The notes: generated by a model from the sequence alone, not told the origin. 64,000 nucleotides of DNA from Theocolax elegans (GCA_026168455.1 CM047426.1:2907501-2971500), one strand, 5' to 3'; shown: positions 12,967-26,705, numbered from the stretch's first letter. Numbers and translations: made by a program.

Positions 12967-14235
12967 ACAGTGGTAACAACCTAGCAGAAATAGTTATAAA
13001 ATACGTTAATTTAGTTAATAACCTATTATTTGTCGATTTTTAATTTTCTGATTTCTAGCAGGGATTGGAATTTGTTAATATTACTGATTAAATGTTGTGA
13101 TTAACGCGTTTGATCAATTTTGTAATAAAAATAAAAAATAATAGGTGGATTTTATTAAAACACTATATAGTATTTCCTTTTTATCAAAAAATTAGTTTTT
13201 TATTTTTATTTAAAATTTAATAGGTAATTTTTATTAAAAAAACTAGTGATTAAATTTTATAACAAAATATAGTAGCTCATATAAAAAAATATTATACTTA
13301 ATTTTACAAAAAGAGGTAATTCAAACGTCGTTTACAAAAACAGAATATTTTGGAAATTTGCATCATCTTTCCTACCGTTGGACTTCTTCAGATCGATATA
13401 GAAGTTTAAAATCAAGAAGTATCTCAATTTAAAAAAAATGTATTTGACTTTACAAAAAACTAGTTTATATTATAAAATTTGTAACTTAATTTTATAAAGA
13501 AATAGTAGTTGAATTTTATCAAGAAATATTACTTAATTTTAGAGAAAGTACAAGCACAATTTAATGATAAAAATATTAGCTCAACCTTATAAAAAGTTTT
13601 AGCTTCATTTTCATACAAAAATTCACTGCGTAATTATTTAAATAATATAATTGAATTGCTCAATATTATAAAAAAATGTTACTTAAAATTATAAAAATAT
13701 ATTTACCTAATTATAAGAAAATATTGGCTCCATTATCAAATAAGTATTAGCTCAATTTCATAAAAAAAAAATATTAGCTCAACAAAAAAATAAAAAAAGA
13801 TATTAACTCAATATCGTAAAAAATTATTGAATTAATTTACTACTTATCTAAATCTATCTTATCACTTAGTTCTCAAAATAGAATTTCTAATTCATCCACT
13901 CTATCTCATCACCTAGATTTTCCATTTTTTAAATTAAAAAAAAACGTGAATTCTCTTAATTCCTCACAAAACTAAGTACAATCATACTTGGTGCCAAAAC
14001 TAAACCAGGATATTTCCATACCGCTCAATATATCGCGATCCTATAAATTTCACTAAGGTTAATGAAATACGTATCACTGGAGCTACAAATCATTAACAAT
14101 TCCCAATACACACCGATCCTAGAATTTGAACAAGCGTAAAAGGCATCGGATATTAGGAAACAACATTACCATACTCATTGAAACGTAAACTACGTTATCG
14201 ACGTATAATACCTACTAAAATAGTCTTCCACTGAT
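12967..14235. other. AT-rich intergenic spacer
   Basis: Low-complexity DNA with recurring TTAGCTCAATTTTATAAAAA-like words (about 13240-13830), which suggests a degenerate short tandem repeat. I see no gene. It lies downstream of the 3' end of the minus-strand secreted-protein gene and may include its 3' untranslated region. Confidence 0.5.
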
Positions 14236-17200
14236 TTATCCATTTGTAAATGCGTTGTAATTCATTTCCTCTCGGCGTCTTGATTTTCTCTTTAATCTAC
14301 GTCGACGTTTTTTACGACGTACCGATGATCTATCACCGTTGACGCTTACTACCTCTAATTTTTTCCTTTTCTCCTGCAGAGATATTGGTTTTTCTAAGTA
14401 ACCTTCAACCGTCTCGTCGTCGTCGTCGTATTCTTTACGTTTTTTTAACGATTCGTTGAGAGTTTTCTGGTTTTCCCGATTGTTCGTAGGATCGATATCG
14501 TGTGATGTGTCTTTCTTGTTCTTGTCCGATTTTAAAAATATTTTTTCGAGCCTTATGACGATGCTGCCGTTTCCGTTACTGATGCGGTAAGGTTCCTTGT
14601 CGTTGGACATTAATTTTTCTAATTTTTTTATGAAATCGAGGATGTCCAACATGTCTTTCGTTTTTTGGGAGTTATTGTCTGTGATGAGAAAGGAATATGT
14701 AAATATTTATGATTAAAATATTTTTTGTTTCATGATAAGGGATTGTTATAATTATAGACCGAAAATTTGGTATAAGTTGATAACCTATTCTTTAAATATC
14801 TCTTGAGCAAACTTGAATAATTCTTGTTATAATAATAATTCAAAAATTTTAAGAAATGTCAGATTATGAGCTTTAATTTGAATTTTGATTTGTTTAAATT
14901 GCTCAAACAGTTCAAAAGTTACGTTTGATTAAAAAATATAATTACAAAATAGCATATAATTAATAGTGATTTTTTAACCTATCTTTACGAATTTTTTTAA
15001 AATTTTAATATCTGAAGCTGAAAAATATGATTTTATTTACCCGAAAGTATTGATCATAGTCTCGATATTTCGTTCAGTAACATTTTAATGAGGAAACGAT
15101 CTTTTTTTTAGTCTAGAAAAAAAAGATCTTTACTCCAATTTAAATAAATTTATTTGTAATAGACTTCTAATCACTATTCACAGAAATAGAGCAATACTGT
15201 TTAAGGGCTTTAATTTGAACTTAAGTTTGTTTAAATCTCTTAAGCCGTTTAAAAGTTACACTTCGTTGAAAATTAGTTACAAAATATGTATTTTTTCTGG
15301 TGATTTTTTAACCTATTTTTACAATTTTTTAAAAAATGGAATATTTATAATTGAAGAATGACTCGATATTTCGCCCAATAGTTCTTTGAAGCACAAACAA
15401 ATAAAAATTGATTTGGAAAGTCTAGGGAAAAAAGTATTTTTCGCAAATTGAAATAACTCCAGTTATAATAAACTGACATAATGATTAATCAATAATTTAA
15501 GAAAGGTATTAGTTTGAATTTACTTTTTTTCATTAGCTCTAACGGTTCATAATTTGGAATCAATTAAAAATCAACATTATTTTTTAACCTTTTATATTTT
15601 TAGTAATTTTTTAACTTATTTATAGGAACTTTAAAAATATAACATTCAGAACTAAAATATTTGATTTTTTTACCAGAAAGTATATATTGATCAGTGTATT
15701 GATATTTCATTCAATAACTTTTATGAAGAAAGTCGAGTTTTTTTGTAAGACTTAGGAAAAAGGGTCTTTACGCAAATTAAAAAAATTAGGTTCTAATACA
15801 TTTCTGATGACTATTCTGAAATTTAGGAAAGCTTAATGTAAAAGCTTTTTAATTTGTTTAAGTCGCTAAAACAGATCAAAAGTTATGTTTGAATCAAGAA
15901 TAGTAACAAATAAGCGTATTATTTCTAGTAATGTTTTAACCTATTTTTTATAGGAATTTTTAGAATCGAATGTAACTTTTGAACCGTTAAAGATTTTTTG
16001 AACAAACTAATTTTCTAATTAAAGATCTATTAGAAGAAGAAATAAAATTTCACATTCGTTACCAAAATTTATCACTTTTCGAAGACAAAATTTAACATTC
16101 ATAAATTTATCTAAGTTCATACCTGACTGTCCATGATTATCCATCGGAATGGTCGTTCGATTACCAATCGTGGTAGTTTCAGTCCGTGTTTCTGGAATTT
16201 GGTGGGTCGTAGTAATTACAGTTTCGTCACAACGACACCTCGTAGTCAAGGTAACCTCACTCGTTGTACGAATCATTTCTGTGGTAGGCTCGAAAGTATC
16301 AATAGCTATCGACGTAAATTTACTATCCCTTTCGGTAGGTCCATTTTTACAATTACAACTTGAATTTGATGTGGTCATCGTTGTCTTCATCGTTGTGGTT
16401 ACCGGTTGCTGATTTTTGTTCCCGTTTATCCTTACGAGTTTGACGGTGGCGTGGAATTTGTTCTCATCGGATTTCTTGCCAAACTTCTTCTTGAAGAAAT
16501 CTTTGATCTTTTGGAGTGGATTTTTCGAAGTATTGTTGTTGTTTCTTCGGTCATGTCGTTTCTTGCATCCTGAATGTTTTGAGCAACGTTTCTTCTTTTT
16601 GAGCGATTCTTGATTTCTTCTCCTGGGCGTCATGGGTTCGTAACCAATAAGATCACCAGCAATGTAAAAATGATGAATATTATCTTCATCTTTTGATGAT
16701 ATTCTATTCAACTTTGATCCTCGCTCGTTGTAAATGTCATCATCATTACTAAAGGATAATAATCTTCTTCTAGGAATGTTGTTGATGATACTGTCTACCC
16801 TCAAATAGTCGTAAAAGTGATCAGTATTATCCTTCAGTTTTGTTTCTCGATCATTACAGATGGTGTCATCATTGCCGAAGGATAATAATTTCCTTTCTCT
16901 AGGATTATTGGTGATGAATATATCCACATTCAAATCATCAAAAGAATAATGAATATTATCTTTATCTTCTAACGATACTTTTAATTTAGTTACTCGATCA
17001 TCATAGATAATATTATGATCATCATGGTTGAAAGATAATAATTTCCTTTTTCTAAATTTATTGTTGATGAAACTATCTACATCTAAATTATCATAATTAT
17101 TTTCATTGTATTCTCTATTGATAATTTCCAAATCAGTATCTTCAACATCATGATGATTTATGATATTCATCTCATTCAAATTTTCATTCAGTGCTTTTTT

Positions 17201-19766
17201 TTCGTTGTATCCTCTGCTCATCACGTCATTACGATGATCAACAATTATCTCGTTTGAATTTTCATTTGGTAACGATGACATTGATTTTCTTTTGTAACGT
17301 TTGTGGGACACTGAATTTTCTCGTTGTTGCTTCTTTCCTAAGAATAATTTATCGTTATCAAAAAATTTTTTTGGATTTTGTAAAATGATTTGTATTGAAT
17401 CGACCAGTGCAGACGTATCATTACCATTATCTTTTTCTTTATTCTTTACATCGGTAGATCGTCTAATAAATTGTAAATAATTGTACTTGTCACTTTTGGC
17501 AATATTACTTTTATATTCTTCAAAATTTATGTGCTCAGCGTTGTCGTCCGATTGACTTTTCAATTCCTTCAATTCTTCTTCAAGATCGCTTGTTTTCAAC
17601 TTTTCAGTACCACGATCCAATCTAAAAATTTTAACTTCGCTGAAGTAATCATTCTTCGATGAATCATTGATCATTGGTGACAATACCAATGTCAAAGGAT
17701 ATTCTCGTCCATTTATAGAATTCGAAATTATGAGAGCTTCAGCGAGGAGTTGTTCCGAATTCTCATCCTTCTTTTTTCTTTTTACTTCTTCGTGATTTTC
17801 AACACTGACCGATTGACTGTAGTTATTCCCACCACTCGATTCTATTTTGAGGGCATGTTTTATCTTACCAAAATTTTCTTCGATTCGTCGATCAATGTCC
17901 GGGATGGAATATCTTTTCGTATTTGGGATTCCGAATTTTTCCCTTAACGAGAGTAGTGATCGCTTGTTGTAACTTTTGAAATGCTTAATGATACTTTGAT
18001 TTTCATTAAAAAAATTGTCTCCAAGGTATTCGGGAATTTGAAGAATATCGACGTCGCTGATCGTCAGTTCGAAAGTTGTTTCGGTTTTTTCGTCCCACGT
18101 CGACTCGTTAGGAAGGAAAAAAAAGTTACGACTTGACCTATGGATCGAACCTCGCTTATCGTTTCTCTCTCGGCCGGGTGACGAGATTGCGATCTTTTTT
18201 GTTCCTCGTCGCAATTTACCTTGGCTCTGATCGATGCTTTCCCACAAAGGTTCAACTTTTTCATCCACGGCTATAATCCGCTTATTCCGACCTATCCCAC
18301 ATTTTTCAACATTTGTATCAACTTCCTGACGTACGCGGAAACTTTCGTTCCAGATATTTATGGAATTGTTGATCATCGTTCGTACTTTGAAATTTATTGA
18401 TCTACTTTGGTCGATCGTCAATCCGTCGGTGATATTCTGGAATGATGGATAAGTGAAATTTAGATTTTGGGATAGTTTTTGGATCGCGGAAAGAGTATTT
18501 GTCGTGGAGAAATTTGGATATCAGCTGATCGGTTTTGATAAATATACAAATTCACAATTTTGAGGTTATGAAATTAAAATTATTTTGGAAATGCAATAAT
18601 ACTAGCAAGTCAAACAATTTATAAAGTTTTTTGGAATAAAATCGAGATATTTGACTAAAAATTGGGTTATCAGTCTGCAATTAATTGTAAAAATTATGGA
18701 TTTAACTAGTATGATGATTATCATCTGTTTGAAGAAAATTATCTTAAAAATTTAAAAATTAACCTAAATATTCATAATATTTATGTTACACGAAGAAAAT
18801 TATTTTGGAAATGATTGTATCGACAAGAGAGATTTGATGATAATATTTGGATCATCTGTTCAAAAACATTGCTTTAGAAATTTTTGTACAGTAGAAAGAA
18901 TTTTTATAATAGTTTAACCTAGAAATTCATAGTTATTAGAAAACAAAGAAATTTTTTTTTAAAATGTTAGTTTTATAGTGAAGAATTTGTCGTGACAAGA
19001 TTTGGATCATCTTCATACTAAAATTTAAATCCGCTGATCAAATGAAAGCAAATCTAAAAATTAAAAAGTTAACCTTTTAATTAATAATTGAGTATGGAAC
19101 CTAATTTTTACATTACAAAATAAAATTTTTTTTGATAATGCTTCTTCACGAAGAGAATCTTCCTAATCTAAATATTAATAATAATATTAATATTAATGTT
19201 AATCTAAAAATTTCATTTATTTATAAATAAATAAGTAATTACAAACAAATAAATAAATAATATAACATTGATTATATATATATGAAAATTGTTTCTTTTA
19301 ACGTTCGTATAACGAACAAAATCTTCCTAATAAAATTTGAATCAGCTGATCAATCAAATTCAATCAGAAAATTTGTAATTCTTAGTTAAAAAAAATTCTC
19401 TCCCTGACAGTATAATAACAAAACATTACGATTTCAACACCTACTTTCCACCGACGATCACGATTCTCCGATCCAAAAATCAATATTTTCCTAAAAAAAT
19501 AAAAAAATACAATGAGACACGAAATAATTGTCACACAACTCCAAAAAAAATTTCAATACTTACGACTCAGTAACAAAATCAACATCAGTTCCGTTGATTA
19601 AAGGTTTCCGTCTTGCCATTCTAAACGTACGATAATCGGAATTACATTCCTCACCGACAATTCGAGAAAATTGACATTCCGGATTTCCGAGCAACTCGAA
19701 TTTTGTGGACTCGTTGTTGCGCGTCGCAAACGTAAACAAAATCAGCTGAGATAATAAAATAAACAT
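14236..19766 (-). CDS. predicted secreted protein of unknown family, four exons, 1001 aa
   Basis: Model: exon 1 19766-19564, exon 2 19490-19445 (46 bases), exon 3 18436-16123, exon 4 14678-14236. Each intron has GT..AG ends (donors GTAAGT, GTAGGT, GTATGA) and all three joins keep phase, giving 1002 codons including the stop. The ATG at 19766 opens a signal peptide (FILLSQLILFTF core). The body is hydrophilic, rich in Asn, Asp, Lys and Arg. Near residues 530-670 three imperfect repeats occur, each with an Asp/Asn-rich stretch followed by a basic cluster and LLSF. A Lys/Arg-rich stretch with CSKHSGC, then a Thr-rich stretch with C-x-C pairs, follows. The C-terminus is strongly basic. I recognise no domain. 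The paired basic sites recall proprotein-convertase processing, but this is inference. The exon 1 and exon 2 assignments rest on phase and site quality only. Confidence 0.6.
14740..16010. repeat. intronic degenerate tandem repeat, about 310-330 bp period
   Basis: The third intron of the secreted-protein gene is filled by four diverged copies of one unit. Anchors of the form GTGATTTTTTAACCTAT lie near 14966, 15300, 15604 and 15928. Other shared blocks are GCTTTAATTTGAA, TTTGTTTAAAT(T/C)GCT, CAAAAGTTA and CGATATTTCGTTCA. It may be an expanded intron repeat or an old element array. Confidence 0.7.
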
Positions 19767-20529
19767 GTTTTTTTTATCTTTAATTTTTATCACAAAAACA
19801 CGAAAAAAAAACTAACCTGCATCGACATCCAAGTGTAAAATCTGCAGGAGAAACTTGCAGGCATGTTAAGTTGACAAATAAAATTTCGACTACACTTTTC
19901 CAGGGCATTTTAAAAAATTAAGTTCAATCTTTAAATCTTCATTTAACTTCGGTTCTTATTTTTAGGTTAATTTTTCATATACGCTGTACATAATTTTCAA
20001 TCTATACAAATCTTCTTTTAATTTTCGTTTTTTTAGGTTAATCTCGATTTTTTTCATATACAAACGCTGTACGTAATTTTCGTTGATAAAAAAAATATCG
20101 ATATTCACGTGTTTTCCATATCGAAACTTTATAAGTACTGATTAAAACACTGTAACGTTTTTTTTTTATTGGTTCTATATATTTTTTGCGAAAACTGACG
20201 ATTCAATTCAAAGAACTGGCGCTAAAAAAACATTTCCCTTGACCGCCACGAGGTAGCGCAATCAACGCAACAGAGCTACATATTTCTCTTTCTTCTGTTC
20301 TGTCCTTCCTCTTTCTTTTTCTCTGCGAACACTGTACATTTTTTTAGGTTATGTTTAAAAAAATATATATATCGTGCTTATATATTTAACAATGTAAATG
20401 TATATACACGTACATAAATGTTAGTTAATTTAATAATCGAATATTTTTAACGACAACAATAACAACAAAATCCAGTGAGACTTTTAGATTTAAAAAGTTG
20501 GTGCGAAGAAGCGAAGAGAAGAAGAGAAT
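19767..20529. promoter_or_regulatory. divergent promoter region between the secreted-protein gene and RRP1
   Basis: The two start codons are 763 bases apart on opposite strands. Toward RRP1 there is a long pyrimidine tract (about 20283-20325) before the ATG at 20530; such tracts are typical around start sites of ribosome-related genes, so RRP1 transcription may start there. Toward the other gene a GCAG-GTTAGT donor-like site (minus strand, 19819-19812) could end a non-coding first exon. No TATA box is obvious for either gene. Confidence 0.4.
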
Positions 20530-23033
20530 ATGCAACCGAAGAAGAAAAACGCAAAAATGACGGTGAAGAAGGGTAAGAAGCTTGCACGTGCGACAGCGAA
20601 GAAAAAAGTTTCTCCAAAGAAAAAAATCGAGAAGAAAACGGAAAGCGACAAGAAACCAAAGTCGGGGAAAACGTTGCTGATTGCTCAAGAAATTAAATTT
20701 GCTAGGTTATTGGCACACAATGATAAGAGAGTTAGGGACAATGTATTGAAGCGATTGAAAAAATGGCTTACAGTAAGGTCACAAAGTTCATTCGGTAAGT
20801 CATTTTTCTTTTTGGTTTTAATATCATTCACTGTACTTGACATTTCCGTATAATGGTGTTTACTTTTTCCAGCGTTCACGGAGTCAGATTTTATGAGATT
20901 GTGGAAAGGTCTATTTTATTGCATGTGGATGTCTGACAAACCTCTGGTTCAAGAAGAACTTGCGGAGTCGCTTAGTAACATAGTGCACTGTTACAATTCC
21001 CTAAATACTGCGCTACTTTACACAAAATGTACCTTGAAGAGTCTTGCTGCTGAATGGTTTGGTATAGATCGTTATAGATTAGATAAATTTGAGATGGTTA
21101 GTTTATAATTAAATTTCTTTATTGATTGTCATTTAATATTTTTTGTTTCTTTATAATAAATACATGTTCTTTTAGCTTCTGAGGAAAATTATAAGACAAA
21201 CGTTTTTAATGTGCAAGAAACAATCTTGGAATGAACAGTCCGTCGTAGGTGTTGCTAAAGTATTTGAAGAGATACTGCTAGATTCAAAAATTTGTTTAGG
21301 TTTTAATTTTCACATAACTGATGTCTATATGGAAGAATTGGCGAAAGTATGAATTTTATATTTTAATTAATTATTGTTTATCGTAAATATTTATGCCTGT
21401 ATATTTTTAAATAAGTAAATATAATAATTATTGTGTGTCTGTATGCAGGTAAGCGATGGAAAATTACCAAAAAAAATGGTTACAGAATTCGTCAGACCTT
21501 ATATTATTCATTTAGTTAGTACAAGCGATATGAGGCAAATTAAACACATTGTTAAGAATATCTTTAGGTATCTAATTTACCAATCGGATGTTGGTATGGA
21601 TTATGCAGAAAAGTTCCAGGCTTGGAGAGATGTAAGAATTTTATAGTTGTATTTTATAAATGTATTTTAAATATAATTTAATACTTTTTTTATGGATATA
21701 GGCTGGATTTCCTTGTCAAAGTATTGACGAGATGCAGAAAGTAGAAATTTCCGATGATGAAGATGGAGAAATTGAGGAGGATGAAGATGAGGAAATCGAG
21801 GAGGAAGAAGATACTACAGATAAATCAAAATCAAAACCATTAGATCCCAGAGCTGGACGAGTTGATGTGGAAATACCGCAAATACCTTTCGATCCAGTTG
21901 AAATAGCGCAAGTACTGAAAGAAAACAAATTTCACAAATTATCCACAACAAATACGCGCAAGCATATTACTCGGCTGATTGAAGAGTAAATATAAATTGT
22001 AACCATTCAAACGTCATGTATGACAACATTCTTATAATAAATAATTAATTTTTCATTACAGTTTCTCAAAACTTTCTGAGGGTAATATGCCAATTGGAAT
22101 AAAGAAAATTTTAATGCCCGATCAGACTAGAATAAATCCGTATGATGCTGCTGAAGAATTGTTAACTTTTGACTCAGAGTTATATTCAGATTCAAACAGA
22201 AATACCCGTAAGAGGAAAAGAAATGATAGTTTATTAGAATTAGAAGAAGTCAGCGAAGATAATAATAAAAATATTAAAAAACAAAAAAATGTTGAATGTG
22301 ATAGTGAACAAGTAGAAAATGATACAAAAGGCGTTAAACAGACTAAAGTGAAGTTAATGGTTAAAAAGAAATCTAAGAAGTTAAATGTAGTAGACCCAGT
22401 ACTAAACAAAAAATTGAAAAAGTCTTCCAAAAAAGTTAAAGACAATACATTTACAGAATGTATTGATAGCTCAAACATTAGCATTAGCAATGAGAGTATT
22501 AGCAAAGGTAGTACTAGTTCTAACTGGAATATTGATGAGACAGTCTTACCAAGCACTAATTCCGTTACTCCATTAGTATTAGGAAATAAAAAATCTGCTA
22601 AAAAAGCTAAGAAAGCTAAGAAAACTAAAGTATCTTTAGAAAAAAAAGCAGATTCAAATCCAGTAACTAATGTATCTTGGTTAACACCGGTACTGACTAG
22701 GCTAGAAGAAGAAAAGAAAGTAAGTAAAAATGAACAAATATTTAATATTTTACAAATTGTCATACAATAACAAAAAAAAAATAAATATTTTTGCAGACAC
22801 CGACAAATAAAAATTCAGCGATCAAGTTGTCACCGAAAACATCATCATCAAAGAAAAAGGTGAAAATTATGTTGCAGCGAAACACAGCACAAAACACGTC
22901 GGAGTATATTAGACAAATCCTACAGAGTCCTGCGATTCCGTTTGATGCCAACAGAAAACCGAAAGCAGGTGTACTTAAATCGAGTCCTCTTCCAAGCCCC
23001 GTCAATCCATTTTACAGAAGGAAAATACTTTGA
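20530..23033 (+). CDS. RRP1: ribosomal RNA processing protein 1 homologue (Nop52 family), seven exons, 673 aa
   Basis: Exons: 20530-20794, 20873-21096, 21176-21346, 21449-21631, 21702-21985, 22062-22719 and 22797-23033; all donors and acceptors are GT..AG and all phases agree. RRP1/Nop52 is a nucleolar protein needed for pre-rRNA cleavage toward the large ribosomal subunit. Residues 1-50 are Lys-rich. The Nop52 domain spans roughly residues 53-275: a HEAT-like helical start (FARLLAHNDKRVRD), then LWKGLFYCMWMSDKP, AAEWFGIDRYRLDKF and the YIIHLVSTSD and DYAEKFQAW helices. An acidic run (Asp/Glu) follows near residues 285-305. A long Lys/Ser-rich nucleolar tail ends in a PFDANRKP and PVNPFYRRK segment like that of family members. 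Drosophila calls its orthologue Nnp-1. The length fits metazoan members. Confidence 0.92.
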
Positions 23034-23045
23034 AAGGAAGGATAA

Positions 23046-23055
23046 AATAAATAAA
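23046..23055 (+). terminator. poly(A) signal of RRP1
   Basis: Two overlapping AATAAA hexamers start 13 and 17 bases after the RRP1 stop codon. This implies a very short 3' untranslated region unless later signals are used. Confidence 0.55.
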
Positions 23056-24359
23056 ACATACTTTCAATTCAATTATTTGTATATTATAATTTTCTATCTA
23101 CAAATAGTTGATTTGTTGACTGTGAATCTTGACATTATACACAGTATCTAAGAACACCGACACTTGTAACACATCTTTAAAATTGTATATTCCAGATTTT
23201 TATTCTTCCCAATTGTTAGAGTTTGTTCACATGATAAACAATGGCGCTGCAGTCAATGACTAGAATCCTATATAGATCTGGTGTGTAAAGTACAATTTAC
23301 AAATATAAGTACAATAGAGATCGCAAAATATAAATCTTGATACACCATTTTAAATCAATTTACGTATACACAATTATTAATAATAAATTAGTTCTCTGTT
23401 AAATTGAAATTAATCAATTAATAATCCACTCCTACATGTGTGTATATATATAAATAATGGTGCAGACTATTTTTTCTTTACACAATCGAACAATTCAGTC
23501 CGTTAAATTACAGTCACTGTTTACATTGGTTCATTAGTCATTTAATTTATAAAATATTCACATCAAAAATTAAAAGCTTATTGCTTTTTACTTTTTCGTG
23601 AAAACGTAATGTGGTTTTATTTTATTTTACATACAATAACATTAAATTGACTAGACATTACACATAAGTATAAACGAAAAATCATTCGAATAAAATTTTA
23701 ACATCAAGATACTTCTTTTTTTTATTCTCTAAATTAACAAAACAACAATTTTTTTTTTCCATTCTATACATATTACTTTCCTTATCATTTTTCTACAATG
23801 TATATATACAAAATCAATTGTACATTGGATCGCTCGAGGATCTGGTATTATTATTAAGCTAAGGTCATTTAATTGGCACATGAATTCACCTTTCTCTTGC
23901 AGAACAAGATTCTCCTTCTTTCTTTTTTTATTCTTCTACCTAAGACTAATGACAAAAAAATAGAGTTTTTTTTATCTTCATCTCTTTTCAATATACACTA
24001 TCGTATAATTCGTCCATATATATATTTATTACACATTGCCATATACATATATATATTTGTTATTATTTCCTTAAAGAATTATATATAACTATAAGTTTTC
24101 TGGTAGAACAGAAATAAACATTTTTCCATCCATATAATTACATATAATTATTTTAGGAACCTAGCTGCATTACTTAATTGCTTAATTCCATATACAGTTT
24201 CTTTTTTATTCATTAATGGACCAAAGCGAATAGAAGAATTTGTACTCAATTTTGGTTACATTCGTATAGCAGGTTTGTTATTTTAAAAATTAATTTTTAT
24301 TTTTTAAATGTCATCCATACTGGAAATCGTAAGGCTATAAGATAGAAAATATTTATTTG

Positions 24360-24620
24360 GCAAAAACTGGACAAAAAATGTTTAATAAATTATTTGATTT
24401 TCACTAGGGTATTATATAGAAACTGATATAACATAATAAAAATCAAACGTTGAAACCATTATTTATTGGTATTAACTGGCCAAAAAATGTTACTTAATTA
24501 TAGGGATTTTGAAATTGACATAATTATACTAAATAAAAAAAAAAGAAGAACGTTAGGTTAGATGGAAACATATATTGGGCATTAACTGGCTATTAAATTT
24601 TTTATAAATTCTGATTTTCA
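24360..24620. repeat. degenerate tandem repeat with ACTGGCCAAAAAATG words
   Basis: Copies near 24365, 24476 and 24583 share a TTAACTGGCCAAAAAATGTT core (G-ACAA or T-ATTA variants) about 110 bases apart, followed by AGGG and ATATAACATAATAAA-like blocks. The same core also occurs singly near 26127 and 29353, so it may be a dispersed family. Confidence 0.5.
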
Positions 24621-25080
24621 TTAAATTGATGTGTAATTTATATAAATGTATATAACATTCAAAACGAAAAAAATCATTTGTTCATCAAAATCATAAATTA
24701 GCCAGTTTCAAGTCATAAATATTTGTTCAATTCTCTTATTAAATTATAATTTTAAGGTTACACGGGTTAAACTTATAACCTTACTTACTGGCAATAAACT
24801 ACCGACAATTATTGGCCAATTCCTATAGTAAAAAAAAAAGATTCAACTTCCAATAAGGATTTTTTTTAGATTAAGCTAAAATCATTATAGCAACCATTAC
24901 ATTACCGCACATTAGCAAAAAATACATGTGGTAATAGCTGATAATGATTTAATTCCATTAAAAATCTGTAAGATAAAAAAATTTTTACTTTCTATTACAA
25001 ATGTAAGCATACTTTTTTCAAAAAATAACGCACGTTGACACATATTTATATTTTTTTTAACACTCAGGTTGTCAAACTGA

Positions 25081-25222
25081 GTAAAATCGCTTTTTTTCTC
25101 TCTATAGGGGGTAAAATTGTACTTTTTCTCCCTAGGGGGTAAAATCACGCTTCTTTTTCTCCCTAAGGGGTAAAATTACTCTTTATCTCCCTATACAAGG
25201 TAAAATCACGATTTTTTTTCCA
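25081..25222. repeat. minisatellite, about 30-bp unit, five copies
   Basis: GGGGTAAAAT(C/T) followed by a pyrimidine-rich CTTTTTCTCCCTA segment repeats with starts at 25081, 25111, 25139, 25170 and 25200. Strand asymmetry is strong: purines sit in the first third and pyrimidines in the rest. Confidence 0.8.
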
Positions 25223-26705
25223 AGAGAATAATAAAGTTATTTTACTGGCTTGTCGCATACTGTCTTATTTCAAGTCAAAGTACATATTTACCAATTATGG
25301 TTTTGTTTCTTCTCTTCTCATTCGCTATACCTATATAATTTTAGAAGTTTCGTCGTACACGTATACCTATATATTTGTTGTATTTTTATCTTCGGAAAAT
25401 ATTTAAAGGGCGTTTTTGTGAAAACAGTTTGTTTGTTTTTTTATTTACCCTGTATAGAAAAGTATATATATTAATTTTTTTTCTCAATCTTTTCTTCAAA
25501 ATAAATAATTTCTCTTATGTATTGTACACTTTTTTTTGTTAAAAAAATACTCATGCGAACCCAGTTGAAAATTTTTTTGCAAACAATTGCGTTTTGCTTT
25601 ATTGCGTTTACATAAAAAATGTATCGAACTGCTTGATCTTTTTTCGGAAAAAATGACTATTGTTTGATTAAAAAATTTTTATGTCTTTTTCTTTTAAATC
25701 TTCGATTTTTTCGAAGATAATATAGTTTCAGTAACATCCGTCGGTTGAAGTGTCGAATTTTTAGAAAATTCTTTTTTTTTAATTTACACCAAGATGGTAT
25801 TGTATAGAAAAATACACGTGGAATTAGTAAAGTTACCATGATTTTTTTTCTTTATATAAATATAAATATTCTTGATTGTTCAATAATATTAAGAAAAATT
25901 ACCTGGTTGAAATTGAGTATTTTGAGGTTAGTTTGGCCATTAACTACGAATTTCCAGGGTGAATTTGATCATTAACTTGTTGGATTAATATAAAGTTAAA
26001 TAAAAATAGTTAATTACCAATGCCTTATATCAGATTTACAATATAACATAAATTGATTTTGAGTATAAGTAAAACCACTATTTAGCCATTATAAATATCA
26101 CACCCCTACTAGTCAATTTATGGCCAAAAAATGCTTTGATCCCCACCAGGGTTATTACTTACAAATTTTATCATCAAAGTTACTCTATAACAAAGATTGT
26201 CAAATGTTTTTATAATCCACGTTTAAAAAAGAAAATAAAAAAATTCTTAGCTTCTACAGAGTAATTTTGACATTTATTAATACGCTAAAACGAGCAAAAA
26301 AATATCATGATGACTTTAATAAATAAATTACGAAACATTTCATGTTTCTCGAGTTCGCGCACATTTACATATTATATATATATAACATTTATTTTGTAAC
26401 TAATAATATACGTTCAAGTTTTTTCTTTTCTTTTCTTTTTTTTGTTAGGTCATAAAATAAAAAAACTAACCTAGTGGAAAAATTGCACACTGTTTGAGGT
26501 TAGGTTGGAATATATATTATTTTAACGTTCCACTAGGATTCATATATATATTTATAACCTCTGTTTGCTGAAACTTGCTTTAGATAAATTTTTCGCGAAT
26601 TTTCGAGTGTGTGTATACATATAAAATAATAATAATAATTATCACAGAGACAGACATTTTGCCTATGTACAATTTTCTTTTCTTCATTTTTTTGCATACA
26701 CACTC

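Noticed and set aside
22122..23005. 213- and 81-codon minus-strand frames opposite RRP1
   Set aside because: They are antisense readings of RRP1 exons 6 and 7, where the plus strand has phase-consistent splicing and family similarity.
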